A stretch of DNA of 64,000 nucleotides from an uncultured Anaeroplasmataceae bacterium (GCA_934229535.1 CAKQDS010000001.1:62001-126000); one strand, 5' to 3'; counted from the stretch's first letter, positions 1 through 7,989 are shown. Notes: generated by a model from the letters alone, not told the origin. Made by a program: numbers and translations.

Positions 1-261
1 GGCTTAGTTTTTACTGCACTTATTACTGATTTAAGAAAGATGGATGTATTAAAGAATAAGCTAAATCAAAAGGAAAGTATTCTTCATGTTAGTGGTAGCT
101 ATGGATCTATCAGCTTTACACTTCATGTAACTATGGGACTTGCTTATTATAAGGATGCTGGTACAGCCAAGGGTGTTTATAAGAACTCATTGCAGGCTTT
201 AAGCTTTGTTCATAGACCACAGGTTAATACTAGCTATGTATATTATCAGGATATAAAATGA
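1..261 (+). CDS. C-terminal end of a protein, possibly a degenerate GGDEF-type domain (5' truncated)
   Basis: The frame is open from the left edge and ends with TGA at 259-261, so only the last 86 codons are visible. The segment SISFTLHVTMGLAYY followed by a helix, ALSFVHR and a final VYYQD strand resembles the end of a GGDEF domain (the V-S-I-G-I-A strand, the A-L-Y-x-A-K helix and the last strand), but the diagnostic GGDEF loop lies outside the window and the match is loose. The stop overlaps the start of the next gene (ATGA), so the two are probably translated together. The reading frame is secure; the family is a guess. Confidence 0.5.
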   Translation, partial: GLVFTALITDLRKMDVLKNKLNQKESILHVSGSYGSISFTLHVTMGLAYYKDAGTAKGVYKNSLQALSFVHRPQVNTSYVYYQDIK

Positions 262-752
262 TTAAAGAAGAAGCAAGAATCTTAGCTAAAAATATAAGGA
301 AAGAGCTAGATACAAAAGCTATTAGTAGCTTGATAGTTAAGGATATAATAAGTAGTGGGATAATTGTTGATTATAAAATCATTGGTCTTTACTATCCTTT
401 AGAATATGAAATTGATCTTTTAGAATTAATGAATTATTATAATGATAAAATATTTTGTTTTCCGAAAACAACAGATGTTATCGAGTTTTATAAAGATAAT
501 GGTAAATTTGTTAATGCTAAATTTAATGTTATGGAGCCGATATCTAATGAACAGCTTATTCCTGAACTTATTTTTGTTCCCTGTTTAGGTCTTAATTATA
601 ATAATGCAAGGCTAGGCTATGGCAAAGGTTTTTATGATAGATATGCTAAAGCTCATAGCTCAAGGCTTGTTGGTATATGTTATAAAAAATGTGTATTTGA
701 TTTTACTGAATCAAGTAATGATATAAAATTTGCAACAATTTTTAAGGAGTAG
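258..752 (+). CDS. 5-formyltetrahydrofolate cyclo-ligase (MTHFS family)
   Basis: ATP-dependent conversion of 5-formyl-THF to 5,10-methenyl-THF in the cytoplasm, the folate-salvage step done by YqgN/YgfA-type proteins. The family signature is clear near residues 110-130: FVPCLGLNY, then RLGYGKGFYDRY, the phosphate/ATP-binding Gly-rich loop. An N-terminal basic helix (KEEARILAKNIRKEL) and the YYPLEYEIDL strand also fit. At 164 residues it is slightly shorter than the usual 180-200. The ATG overlaps the upstream TGA as ATGA, indicating translational coupling. ispD starts four bases after its stop. Confidence 0.9.
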   Translation: MIKEEARILAKNIRKELDTKAISSLIVKDIISSGIIVDYKIIGLYYPLEYEIDLLELMNYYNDKIFCFPKTTDVIEFYKDNGKFVNAKFNVMEPISNEQLIPELIFVPCLGLNYNNARLGYGKGFYDRYAKAHSSRLVGICYKKCVFDFTESSNDIKFATIFKE

Positions 753-756
753 AATG

Positions 757-1404
757 ATGGTTGGAGCTATAATTGTAATGGCAGGAAACGCAAGTAGAAT
801 GCAGATGGATATAAATAAAGCATTATTACCAATAAATGATAAGCCATTATTTTGGTATAGCTATGCGCTTTTTAAAAAATTAGGATTTGAAATATGTTTA
901 GTTATAAGAGAATGTGATGAAGCTATTGTTAAAAAATATGTTGATGATGATACTAAGATTGCTTATGGTGGTAAAACTAGAAGTGAAAGTGTTTATAATG
1001 GCTTAAATGCTATTAGCTCTGATAAGGTCATTATTCACGATGCAGCAAGAATTTTTATTGATGATGAAACTACATTAAGGCTTGTTGAAAAAATTAAACC
1101 AGGCTTTGGTGTATTTGTTGGTGCTAAGGCTATTGATACAATTAGAATTAATGATAATGGTATTTATAAAACCTTAGATCGTGACGCTCTTGTTTATGCT
1201 CAAACGCCACAAGGCGCAATGACTTCTGATCTTAAAAATGCTTATGAAATTGAAAAGGCTAGAGGATTTTTAGCCACTGATGAAATGATGATTATGGAAA
1301 ATGCTTTTTATAAGGTTGAAATGGTTTTAGGCTCAGCAAATAATTTTAAAATTACAACTAAAAAGGATTATATTCTGGCAAAGGAGTTAATGGAAAATGA
1401 TTAG
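757..1404 (+). CDS. ispD: 2-C-methyl-D-erythritol 4-phosphate cytidylyltransferase
   Basis: Third step of the MEP isoprenoid pathway: MEP + CTP gives CDP-ME. Visible motifs are the N-terminal nucleotide-binding segment (AIIVMAGNASRM, with N-K-A-L-L-P following), IHDAAR, AIDTIR, QTPQGA, TDEMM and the final NNFKITTKKD. The usual AAG-x-G-x-R-M glycine loop is altered to MAGNASRM, which is divergent but keeps the Arg. ATG757 is chosen because AAGGAG at 744-749 sits seven bases upstream; ATG754 is possible. The end overlaps ispF by eight bases. Confidence 0.93.
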   Translation: MVGAIIVMAGNASRMQMDINKALLPINDKPLFWYSYALFKKLGFEICLVIRECDEAIVKKYVDDDTKIAYGGKTRSESVYNGLNAISSDKVIIHDAARIFIDDETTLRLVEKIKPGFGVFVGAKAIDTIRINDNGIYKTLDRDALVYAQTPQGAMTSDLKNAYEIEKARGFLATDEMMIMENAFYKVEMVLGSANNFKITTKKDYILAKELMEND

Positions 1405-1879
1405 AATTGGTCATGCTTGGGATACTCATAGGCTTGTAGAGGGACGCAAGCTTTATCTTGGTGGTGTTTTAGTTCCTAATAAGCTTGGACTCTTAGGTCA
1501 TAGTGATGCTGATGTTGTGCTTCATACTGTTGCTGAAAGCTTGCTTGGGAGCCTAGCTTTAGGTGATTTAGGATATTTTTATCCTGATAATAGTGATAAA
1601 ACCCTAAATATGGATTCTAAGGTTATTTTAAGTGAATGCTATCAAAGGGTTAAGGATTGTGGATATAAATTAAATAATTTGGATTTGACTATTTATGCAG
1701 AATTTATTAAAATTAGTCCAATTCGTGAGGATATAAGAAAAAGCATTGCTAATATTTTAAAAGTAGATATAAGTGTGGTAAGTATTAAAGCTACAACCTG
1801 GGAAAAAATGGGTTTTGTTGGTAGAGGCGAAGCAATTGCTTGTGAATGTGTATGTTTAGTGCAAAATGATATTGCATAA
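1397..1879 (+). CDS. ispF: 2-C-methyl-D-erythritol 2,4-cyclodiphosphate synthase
   Basis: Cyclises CDP-ME 2-phosphate to MEcPP with loss of CMP, a homotrimeric Zn enzyme of the MEP pathway. The metal ligands are present: D9 and H11 in GHAWDTH, and a His in GHSDADVVLH. The C-terminal signature KATTWEKMGFVGRGEA is intact. At 160 residues it has the usual length. The overlap with ispD is the common ispD-ispF arrangement. No ispE is in the window. Confidence 0.96.
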   Translation: MIRIGHAWDTHRLVEGRKLYLGGVLVPNKLGLLGHSDADVVLHTVAESLLGSLALGDLGYFYPDNSDKTLNMDSKVILSECYQRVKDCGYKLNNLDLTIYAEFIKISPIREDIRKSIANILKVDISVVSIKATTWEKMGFVGRGEAIACECVCLVQNDIA

Positions 1880-1927
1880 TTAATAATTTAAGTATATAAT
1901 TTTCTTATATAAGGAGGAGATGAGAGA

Positions 1928-2161
1928 ATGAAAGAGTTAATTAAAGCCTTAGATAATCTACCATTTGTTGTAAAGCTTATACTTTGTATTCCTGTGCTTG
2001 ATATTGTTTGGAGTGTATATAAGCTTTGTAGATCAATAACTAAGAGTAATGTTTTAGGTATAGTACTTGCAATTTTAACAATTGTTCCTGGTGCTGCATT
2101 CATTTGGTTTATTGATTTATTAACATTAGCAATAACTGGTAAAGTTTGGTGGCTAGATTAG
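1928..2161 (+). CDS. Small two-helix membrane protein of unknown function
   Basis: A 77-residue protein with two hydrophobic stretches (about residues 14-30 and 42-66) separated by a short basic turn, so probably an inner-membrane hairpin. It has a very strong Shine-Dalgarno (AAGGAGGAG at about 1911-1919) and is followed by a terminator, which supports real expression. The C-terminal half (VPGAAFIWFIDLL) loosely recalls Pmp3/YqaE-like small stress proteins, but that is not a safe assignment. I do not recognise the family. Confidence 0.7.
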   Translation: MKELIKALDNLPFVVKLILCIPVLDIVWSVYKLCRSITKSNVLGIVLAILTIVPGAAFIWFIDLLTLAITGKVWWLD

Positions 2162-2190
2162 GTGAACTTAAAGGTTCGCCTTTTTCTTTG
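2160..2190 (+). terminator. Rho-independent terminator after the small membrane protein
   Basis: AGGTGAAC and GGTTCGCCT pair through G-T wobbles around a short A-rich loop, followed by TTTTTC. It closes the ispD-ispF-small protein unit. Confidence 0.75.
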
Positions 2191-2261
2191 CTTTTTAAGG
2201 TAATTAATGTATAATAAGCTATGTTGAATTTTGACAAATTTAAGACAAGGATTAGATTTAA

Positions 2262-2999
2262 ATGAAAAAGAAGATTATTATAATTTTATCAACGATTATA
2301 GGACTGTTCTTAATAATTGGTATTATATTTTTCACATATACAGGTATTTATTATCATGCTGATAGCACGGCATATGATTATTTAAAATCATCAGGCGAGG
2401 TAGAGGTTACAGAAAATAATAAATATATATCATTTGTTAAGACAAATAGTAATAATGAAAATGCTATTATCTTTTATGAAGGTGCCAAGGTAGAAGCAAA
2501 GGCTTATGCTAGAATTTTATATACCTTAGCTTTAAATGATATCTCATGTTATGCAATAAAGTCACCATTTCGTTTTGCTTTTTTTGGAAGTAATGAATAT
2601 AAGAAAATCATTAATAGTACAAGCTATCAAAGCTATTATTTAATGGGACATTCTCTTGGTGGAGTTGTGGCTGGTGGCAAGTTAGAAGATTCTAATGTGA
2701 GTGGTGTTATATTACTTGCTTCTTATTTAAATAATGATTTAAGTGATACTGATAAGAAGGCTTTATCAATATATGGCAGCAACGATAAGGTGTTAAATTT
2801 AGAAAAATATAATAAGGCAAAAAAGCTATTACCAAAGAATAGCCTTGAATATGTAATTGAGGGAGGAATTCATTCTTATTTTGCTGATTATGGAGCCCAG
2901 GCTCATGATGGTGTTGCTAGTATAGAAAAGACAAAAATGCAGGATTTAGTTTGCGAATATATTATAGATTTTATTGACGGATTTAATAAAATGCCGTAG
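2262..2999 (+). CDS. Membrane-anchored alpha/beta hydrolase
   Basis: An N-terminal hydrophobic segment (residues 4-27) is an uncleaved anchor or signal, so the catalytic part faces outward. The hydrolase core shows the nucleophile elbow GHSLGGV, an acidic residue in GSNDKV and a C-terminal His in GGIHSYF, a plausible Ser-Asp-His triad. It resembles the dienelactone-hydrolase-like alpha/beta hydrolase group seen as small lipase or esterase relatives in Firmicutes. The substrate is unknown. It stands alone, with a gap upstream and a convergent gene downstream. Confidence 0.8.
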   Translation: MKKKIIIILSTIIGLFLIIGIIFFTYTGIYYHADSTAYDYLKSSGEVEVTENNKYISFVKTNSNNENAIIFYEGAKVEAKAYARILYTLALNDISCYAIKSPFRFAFFGSNEYKKIINSTSYQSYYLMGHSLGGVVAGGKLEDSNVSGVILLASYLNNDLSDTDKKALSIYGSNDKVLNLEKYNKAKKLLPKNSLEYVIEGGIHSYFADYGAQAHDGVASIEKTKMQDLVCEYIIDFIDGFNKMP

Positions 3000-3060
3000 A
3001 TTTTAGAATGATAATAGCCTAAACATAGTCATAGGAAGTAGTTTATTATGTTTTAAATTC

Positions 3061-3525
3061 TTAAAAATAATCCCTGGAAATGCTAATGTCGTTTTCTATC
3101 TCATAATGGTAGATATTGTTGTTTAACTTAAGCTCCTTTAGGCATTCAATAACATAGTCCTTATAGGCATCAATTGCTAGAAGATCAAAGATGGAAACAA
3201 TTCCTTTTAAATCATTATTATCATTTATAACAAGGAGTCTAGTTATGCCAAAGTAGGCACAATTATCTGAGGCCTCATAAATAGAAGAATTTTCATTGAT
3301 ATAAATCACATTTCTTTTCATAATTTTAATTATTTTATCATCAATTGAAAAATTTATTAAAGCTAGGGCTATATCACGATCAGTTATGATTCCTTTTACT
3401 ATTTCTTTATCTAAAATTACTACTAAGCCAATATCATTATTTTTCATAATAGTAATAGCATCTCTTATTGTATGATTTATTGATAGACTATAAATTTTTG
3501 TTGTCATTATAGTTTTAATACTCAT
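3061..3525 (-). CDS. Protein with two CBS domains
   Basis: A cytoplasmic 154-residue protein made almost entirely of a tandem CBS pair (Bateman module), about residues 1-55 and 65-120, each ending in a G-I-I-T-D-R-D or G-I-V-S-I-F-D type strand. Such modules bind adenine nucleotides or related ligands and act as sensors. No effector domain is attached; the C-terminal 30 residues are polar and unassigned. It is transcribed divergently from yunC with about 75 bp between them. Confidence 0.88.
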   Translation of the reverse strand: MSIKTIMTTKIYSLSINHTIRDAITIMKNNDIGLVVILDKEIVKGIITDRDIALALINFSIDDKIIKIMKRNVIYINENSSIYEASDNCAYFGITRLLVINDNNDLKGIVSIFDLLAIDAYKDYVIECLKELKLNNNIYHYEIENDISISRDYF

Positions 3526-3555
3526 TTTAATTCACCAATTTTATTATGCTAATTT

Positions 3556-3584
3556 TTGACATATTTTATACTATTTGCTTATAT
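3556..3584 (+). promoter_or_regulatory. SigA-type promoter for yunC-yunB
   Basis: TTGACA at 3556-3561, a 17-base spacer, then TTATAT at 3579-3584. This sits 17 bases before the yunC start with its GGTGAT ribosome site. The -35 matches consensus fully; the -10 is weaker. Confidence 0.6.
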
Positions 3585-3601
3585 ATTTAAATGGTGATTA
3601 A

Positions 3602-3907
3602 ATGAAAATTAATTCTTATGTTAAAAACTTCGATGGAAGAGATTACAAATGTAGTGAAATATATTTACCTAAAACAACTCTTTTAATAATAGCTACAGAT
3701 AGGGGATTTGTAATGTGTGGTGCTTTAGATACTGCTATTTATTCTAGTCCTAAAATGGTAGAAAGAAAGGTTTATTGTGCTAAGGCTTTGGGCGTTAAAA
3801 ATATAGACGAATTATATAATGCTAGGGTAGCTAGTGCATCGCTTGCATTTTATGAGCTAGGATTAAAAGATGGTATGGAAATTAAAGAAGCGCTTACGCT
3901 TATTTAA
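3602..3907 (+). CDS. yunC: DUF1805 (YunC) family protein
   Basis: A 101-residue protein matching the YunC/DUF1805 pattern: a short beta-rich N-terminus, then GFVMCGALD, a region like GVKNIDELYNARVASAS, and the closing LGLKDGMEIKEAL. Its biochemical role is not established. It overlaps yunB, which reproduces the yunB-yunC adjacency of Bacillus subtilis with the order reversed. This neighbourhood supports both calls. Confidence 0.85.
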   Translation: MKINSYVKNFDGRDYKCSEIYLPKTTLLIIATDRGFVMCGALDTAIYSSPKMVERKVYCAKALGVKNIDELYNARVASASLAFYELGLKDGMEIKEALTLI

Positions 3908-4508
3908 AAGAATTGAGATTTATTTATGCATAGCGATATTTATGATTTTTGCAAGATTTAGCTTTGGCTATTTTAGTGAAACGGTTAAGCTTTATATTGA
4001 TCAAAAAAGTAGAATATACGCTATGGATATTATAAGTGATAGCATAAATAATGATGTGCTTTCTAATATAAAGGATACACAAATTGTTGATAAGGTTTAT
4101 GATAATAATAAGGAGCTGATGGCAGCAAGCATAAATACTTATCAAGCAAATTTAATTAGAGCTTATGTAGCTAAAAGCGTTAATAAAAGCATTGAAAGTA
4201 TTAATGAGCAGGATGATTTTAAATATATTATGATTCCGCTTGGCTATTTCTTTTCGAGAAATTATTTTTTGGCTAATGGTATAAGAGTACCAATTAATTT
4301 AGAAATTATTGGCTCAACTAAGCTTGATATAAAAAGTGATGTTAAAAGCTATGGAATTAATTCATCATTAGTTGAAATAGATTTAGAGGTTGCAATAAAA
4401 ATGCAAATTATGGTTCCCTTTCAAAGAGAACAAATTGATTTAGTCTATAATATTCCCTTAGCTATGGAGATAATTAATAGTGATGTTCCCTTTGTTTTAA
4501 GCAATTAA
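3870..4508 (+). CDS. yunB: Sporulation protein YunB-like
   Basis: A single N-terminal transmembrane helix (about residues 15-35) precedes an extracytoplasmic domain. The C-terminal half carries the YunB pattern: IMIPLGYFFSRNYFLANG, then IPINLEIIG, YGINSSLVEIDLEV and a final YNIPLAMEII. YunB is a sporulation protein in Bacillus; the molecular role is unclear. The ATG lies inside yunC (38-base overlap). At 212 residues it is shorter than B. subtilis YunB. Together with the germination operon at 50 kb it suggests a sporulation programme. Confidence 0.8.
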   Translation: MVWKLKKRLRLFKRIEIYLCIAIFMIFARFSFGYFSETVKLYIDQKSRIYAMDIISDSINNDVLSNIKDTQIVDKVYDNNKELMAASINTYQANLIRAYVAKSVNKSIESINEQDDFKYIMIPLGYFFSRNYFLANGIRVPINLEIIGSTKLDIKSDVKSYGINSSLVEIDLEVAIKMQIMVPFQREQIDLVYNIPLAMEIINSDVPFVLSN

Positions 4509-4536
4509 AAAAATATTTCCTTAATTTATCTAGATA

Positions 4537-4545
4537 TGGTATAAT
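4537..4545 (+). promoter_or_regulatory. Extended -10 promoter element before yutD
   Basis: TGGTATAAT is a consensus TGn extended -10 with no clear -35. The same element recurs before the GNAT gene (7484-7492) and pgk (34690-34698), so it looks like a preferred housekeeping promoter in this genome. Confidence 0.5.
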
Positions 4546-4588
4546 TGTTATAGAATGTTTAATTCTTAATTAAAGATGTGGTGATATA

Positions 4589-5323
4589 ATGGTAATAAGT
4601 TGTAAAAAAGGCTTTTATGAAATTATAAAAAATCATAAAAATGCTTTTGATTTAGCAAAGTTTGAAGAATGCTATATAGAGGAATGCTTTGATAAATATC
4701 CTTATGTAGTTGGAGATATTAGTGATAATATTTTAAGATTAAAGGGCTTTTCAGGCGATAATAGAAAAGATAATTATATAGGTAGAGTAGAGGATTATAT
4801 TGAAGAATCATGTGCTTTTAGATGTCCTCATTATATTCTAAAAAGAATAAATAAGGATGAATATGATAAGCTTTTATTAGAAAATAAGCCTATGCCTGTG
4901 GATTATGATGATACTCCTAAAACTATGGAAAAGGTTCCCTTTGATAAGGATAGCCTGGTGCTTGAAAGTACTGCTAAAACTAAATCAAGAATAATTATTG
5001 ATTTAGCAAAACAAAATAAGATTACTCTTGGTACAATCCCTGATAGCCTTAAGGAATCTATTAATAAGGATAGCAAGGAAAATACCATAAAGGAGCAAAA
5101 GGAAGTTACTTATTATTCTTCATCTAGTGAGGATTTTGATCCTACTAAGATTAATAATAAATTTGCAAATAAGAATAACAAAAATAATAATAACAATAAT
5201 AACGCAAATAATAAAAACAAGGATAATAAAGGTAATTATCGTAATAATAAAAACAATAGAAATAATAACAATAAGAAGAAAAATGAAGGCAATGTAGAAA
5301 GAAGTAATAAAAATGGAAAATAA
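4589..5323 (+). CDS. yutD: YutD-family protein with an Asn/Lys-rich tail
   Basis: Residues 1-105 match YutD (DUF1027): a CxxGFYEI start, YPYVVGDISDNILRLKGF, then a DDYIEESC-like stretch (VEDYIEESCAFRCPHYILK). The function of the family is unknown. After about residue 175 the protein becomes an extreme low-complexity tail of Asn and Lys with some Gly and Arg, roughly 70 residues, absent from short YutD proteins. Such a basic tail could bind nucleic acid or ribosomes, but that is inference. It overlaps the NifU-like gene by 11 bases. B. subtilis yutD lies in the same general region as yunB and yutI. Confidence 0.82.
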   Translation: MVISCKKGFYEIIKNHKNAFDLAKFEECYIEECFDKYPYVVGDISDNILRLKGFSGDNRKDNYIGRVEDYIEESCAFRCPHYILKRINKDEYDKLLLENKPMPVDYDDTPKTMEKVPFDKDSLVLESTAKTKSRIIIDLAKQNKITLGTIPDSLKESINKDSKENTIKEQKEVTYYSSSSEDFDPTKINNKFANKNNKNNNNNNNANNKNKDNKGNYRNNKNNRNNNNKKKNEGNVERSNKNGK

Positions 5324-5579
5324 TGAAAGTGTTGTTAATCAAATTACAGCAATATTAGATAGATTACGTCCATATTTAAATGGTGAGGGCGGAGATTTAG
5401 AATTTGTTAAATTTGAAGATGGAATAGTATATGTAAGAATGCTTGGTGCTTGTCAGGGCTGTATGATGCAGGATGATACACTAAAGGATGGTATTGAGGC
5501 AATTCTTATGGAGAATGTTCCAGAAGTATTAGAGGTTAGAAATGTTGGTGATTCTTATGATGAGGGCGATGTTAAGTAG
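5313..5579 (+). CDS. NifU-like Fe-S scaffold protein
   Basis: An 88-residue stand-alone NifU C-terminal domain that carries or delivers [4Fe-4S] clusters. The signature is complete: RPYLNGEGGDLEFV, then LGACQGCM with the CxxC cluster ligands, then LKDGIEAILMENVPEV. It equals B. subtilis YutI in type. It overlaps yutD upstream and the DUF212 gene downstream, so the four genes from yunC form one tightly packed unit. Confidence 0.92.
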   Translation: MENNESVVNQITAILDRLRPYLNGEGGDLEFVKFEDGIVYVRMLGACQGCMMQDDTLKDGIEAILMENVPEVLEVRNVGDSYDEGDVK

Positions 5580-6060
5580 CATTGGTGATACAGAAACTCT
5601 TAGAGCAATTGAGGTAATGATATTAAGTTCAATATCTTTATTTTCTTGTCAGCTTTTAAAGGCTATTATATTTTCAATTAAAGAAAAAAGATTAGATATT
5701 AAGATGTTATTTACTACAGGAGGATTTCCTTCAAGCCATACATCTACAGTAACAACAATGGTAGTTTCTATTGCCATCTTTCAAATTACTGATTCTGGTA
5801 AGATTGATTATGTTTTTGCAGTTGCCTTTATAGTGGCACTTATTATAATTCATGATGCCTTTGGTGTAAGATATGAAGCCTCAAAGCATGCGGCTATTTT
5901 AAATAAAATGGTAGAAAATGAAACATTGGAAGAAAAAAAGAAGCTTGGCTTTGGTAAAAAAGGTTATTTAAAGGAATTACTTGGACATAAAAAAACTGAA
6001 GTTTTTGCTGGAGCAATCTATGGATTTTTAATTTCCTTGTTAGCTTTCTTATTACATTAA
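5569..6060 (+). CDS. DUF212 divergent PAP2-family membrane protein
   Basis: A membrane protein related to acid phosphatase/vanadium haloperoxidase folds. Motifs GGFPSSHTSTV and HDAFGVRYEASKHA are those of the DUF212 (YuiD) family, with the SxxH and D-x-x-G-V-R residues. Four hydrophobic helices are seen, the last at the extreme C-terminus. ATG5569 is chosen because GAGG lies just upstream; earlier in-frame starts lie deep in nifU. The substrate is probably a lipid-linked or soluble phosphate, but this is not established. Confidence 0.88.
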   Translation: MLSSIGDTETLRAIEVMILSSISLFSCQLLKAIIFSIKEKRLDIKMLFTTGGFPSSHTSTVTTMVVSIAIFQITDSGKIDYVFAVAFIVALIIIHDAFGVRYEASKHAAILNKMVENETLEEKKKLGFGKKGYLKELLGHKKTEVFAGAIYGFLISLLAFLLH

Positions 6061-6075
6061 TATTAAATAATGCAA

Positions 6076-6100
6076 ATGGACTGAGAGGTCCATTTTTTTT
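6076..6100 (+). terminator. Terminator hairpin, copy 1
   Basis: ATGGAC and GTCCAT form a perfect 6-bp stem around TGAGAG, followed by eight T residues. It ends the yunC-DUF212 cluster. An identical stem-loop occurs 255 bases downstream. Confidence 0.85.
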
Positions 6101-6660
6101 CATTAAAACACAAAAATATAAAAAACACTTGACTACATCGCTTTACTAATTCGCTTATACTATGCTTAAAAGTAAGCATTATACTATTTAGCATTGGTAG
6201 TCATTTCTTTTTAATTTTATGAATTGTTTTATATAAATTATCATCAGTAGATGATATTATTTTACCTAATCAAAAAGGTATCATTGATGGATTTGAACAA
6301 GCTGTATTAGAATTATTAGATAATAATGAAATGGACTGAGAGGTCCATTTTTTGGTACTTTAAATGGTACTCTAAATTAGATGTCTTCAGTAGTTTGTGG
6401 TCAAATTGTAGTAATGAAAGTTCTATGAATTCTTATAAATTGGAAATTACACACTTTGCATCTAAAATAATCTTTTTTTAATACAATTTTGTGTTAAGAT
6501 TTTTGCTATTAAATGCAACTCTTTAAATTTATAGTTTACTACAATTCTTTATTTTAAAGATATTATTTTACAACCTTAAAATTTAAATAGATACAAGCTA
6601 TAAAATAGGCTAAAGATAAAAAAAGTTCTTAAATAAACAATATTAAGATAAGAAATTTAT
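6101..6660. other. Non-coding stretch with gene debris
   Basis: No intact gene is seen between the DUF212 terminator and the promoter at 6661. About 6255-6340 a + strand frame reads DDIILPNQKGIIDGFEQAV and ends at a TGA inside the second hairpin; with no start or ribosome site it looks like the tail of a lost gene. The remainder is plain AT-rich sequence. Confidence 0.4.
6331..6353 (+). terminator. Terminator hairpin, copy 2
   Basis: The same ATGGAC-TGAGAG-GTCCAT stem-loop as at 6076, with a six-T run. It follows a coding-like fragment rather than an intact gene, so it is either a duplicated terminator or the terminator of a decayed gene. Confidence 0.7.
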
Positions 6661-6689
6661 TTGACAACATATGTTATTTATGATATTAT
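6661..6689 (+). promoter_or_regulatory. Consensus SigA promoter for the AbiEi/DUF6088-like gene
   Basis: TTGACA at 6661-6666, exactly 17 bases, TATTAT at 6684-6689. This is one of the strongest promoters in the window and serves a single gene with a strong AAAGGAGGT ribosome site at 6732-6740. Confidence 0.75.
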
Positions 6690-6747
6690 TAATGTGTGAA
6701 TTGAAACGATATTTTTAGCATATAATATCATAAAGGAGGTGCATAAA

Positions 6748-7386
6748 ATGACTATTATGCAATATGTTGATGAATATGTTCAAAAAATAAAATTGAGAGA
6801 TCCTGTATATACAAATGAGGTTTACGAATATGTAAAAGCTTATTTGCCATGTACAAGCAAAGCCACGCTTAATATGACTTTGCAGCGCTATGAAAAGAAT
6901 AATCCAAATTTTGTACGTTATCAAAAAGGTATTTATTATAAGACAGCGCACACTCCTTTTGGTGTTGCGAAAATCGACACGACTGAGCTTATTAGAAGAA
7001 CATATCTTGTGAAAGATGATGATGTAATTGGGTATGAATCAGGACCATCTTATATGAATAAGATAGGACTTACAACACAAATGCCTAATATGACTTATAT
7101 TGTAACTATGAAAACTAGATATACTACAGAAAACAAGAAGGATGGAGTATATCTTATGAAACCTGTTATTCAAATTAATAAAGATAATTATAGGTATTTG
7201 CAGTTACTTGATATGATTGAAAATAAAATGAATATAAAAATTGAAGCAGATAACTATCAAGAAGTTTTAAGAAAACAAATTGGAATGTTCAATTTAAGTT
7301 TTGAAAGACTTATAGGATATGCGAAATATTATAATAACAATAAGGTATATGAAGGTCTTGCTGAACTTGCAAGGGGAGCAAATTAA
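6748..7386 (+). CDS. AbiEi-type antitoxin-like protein (DUF6088-like)
   Basis: A winged-helix N-terminus (residues 5-60, with TSKATLNMTLQRYEK) is followed by GIYYK, then VIGYESGPSYMNKIGLTTQMP, the pattern of the AbiEi/DUF6088 group, whose members are antitoxin-transcription factors partnering AbiEii nucleotidyltransferase toxins. ATG6748 is chosen over an upstream GTG because AAAGGAGGT lies seven bases before it. No nucleotidyltransferase gene follows; the neighbour is an acetyltransferase. It is therefore an orphan antitoxin-like protein or a stand-alone regulator. Flanking debris suggests an acquired locus. Family call moderately sure. Confidence 0.65.
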   Translation: MTIMQYVDEYVQKIKLRDPVYTNEVYEYVKAYLPCTSKATLNMTLQRYEKNNPNFVRYQKGIYYKTAHTPFGVAKIDTTELIRRTYLVKDDDVIGYESGPSYMNKIGLTTQMPNMTYIVTMKTRYTTENKKDGVYLMKPVIQINKDNYRYLQLLDMIENKMNIKIEADNYQEVLRKQIGMFNLSFERLIGYAKYYNNNKVYEGLAELARGAN

Positions 7387-7483
7387 AATAAAAACATATT
7401 TAGCTAAAATTATGTGCATATAGATATTCAAATAGCAAATTTATTATTTTTAGTGATTTGATGGAAATAAAAAAATTGAAATA

Positions 7484-7492
7484 TGGTATAAT
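7484..7492 (+). promoter_or_regulatory. Extended -10 promoter before the GNAT gene
   Basis: TGGTATAAT with no strong -35, 35 bases upstream of the start codon. Confidence 0.5.
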
Positions 7493-7527
7493 GACGATAA
7501 AGTAATTAGAAATTAGAAGGAATCAAA

Positions 7528-7989
7528 ATGGAAAATTTGGTAATTAGAAAAGCAACAAAAAATGATTTAAATTTAATTTATGAATTAATAAATGGATTAG
7601 CTCTTTATGAAAAAAGACCTAATGATATGACGGGAAGTATTGATATGCTAGGATATTGGCTTTTTGATAAAAAGGTAGCAACAGCAATTATAGTAGAAAT
7701 CAAAGGAGTAGCTATAGGCTATGCTATATATTATCCTGTTTTTGGTTCTTTTTCAGCGAAGGCTAATGTTCATATAGAAGATTTATTTATAAAGCCAGAG
7801 TATCGTAATCAAGGATATGGAAAGATATTCTTTTATAAATTAGTAGAAGTAATAAAAGATGAAGGATATTATAAATTGGAATGGAGCTGTCTTGATTGGA
7901 ATGCCCCTTCAATTGAATTTTATAAAAGAATCGGGGCAACACAGGATGGTGGCAGAGTTTATTTTGAATATTTACCTAAAATTAATTAG
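7528..7989 (+). CDS. GNAT N-acetyltransferase, diamine acetyltransferase (SSAT)-like
   Basis: Acetyl-CoA-dependent N-acetyltransferase of 153 residues. The acetyl-CoA loop is seen as IKPEYRNQGYGKIFF (R/Q-x-x-G-x-G/A), and the C-terminal part LEWSCLDWNAPSIEFYKRIGA closely follows the spermidine/spermine and thialysine acetyltransferase group, where the W-N-x-P-x-I-x-F-Y-K segment shapes the amine pocket. The likely substrate is a polyamine or amino acid with a free amine. Monocistronic, with its own promoter and terminator. Confidence 0.85.
   Translation: MENLVIRKATKNDLNLIYELINGLALYEKRPNDMTGSIDMLGYWLFDKKVATAIIVEIKGVAIGYAIYYPVFGSFSAKANVHIEDLFIKPEYRNQGYGKIFFYKLVEVIKDEGYYKLEWSCLDWNAPSIEFYKRIGATQDGGRVYFEYLPKIN

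Noticed and set aside
5151..5342. Minus-strand frame rich in Tyr and Cys opposite the yutD tail
   Set aside because: Explained as the antisense of the Asn/Lys low-complexity codons.
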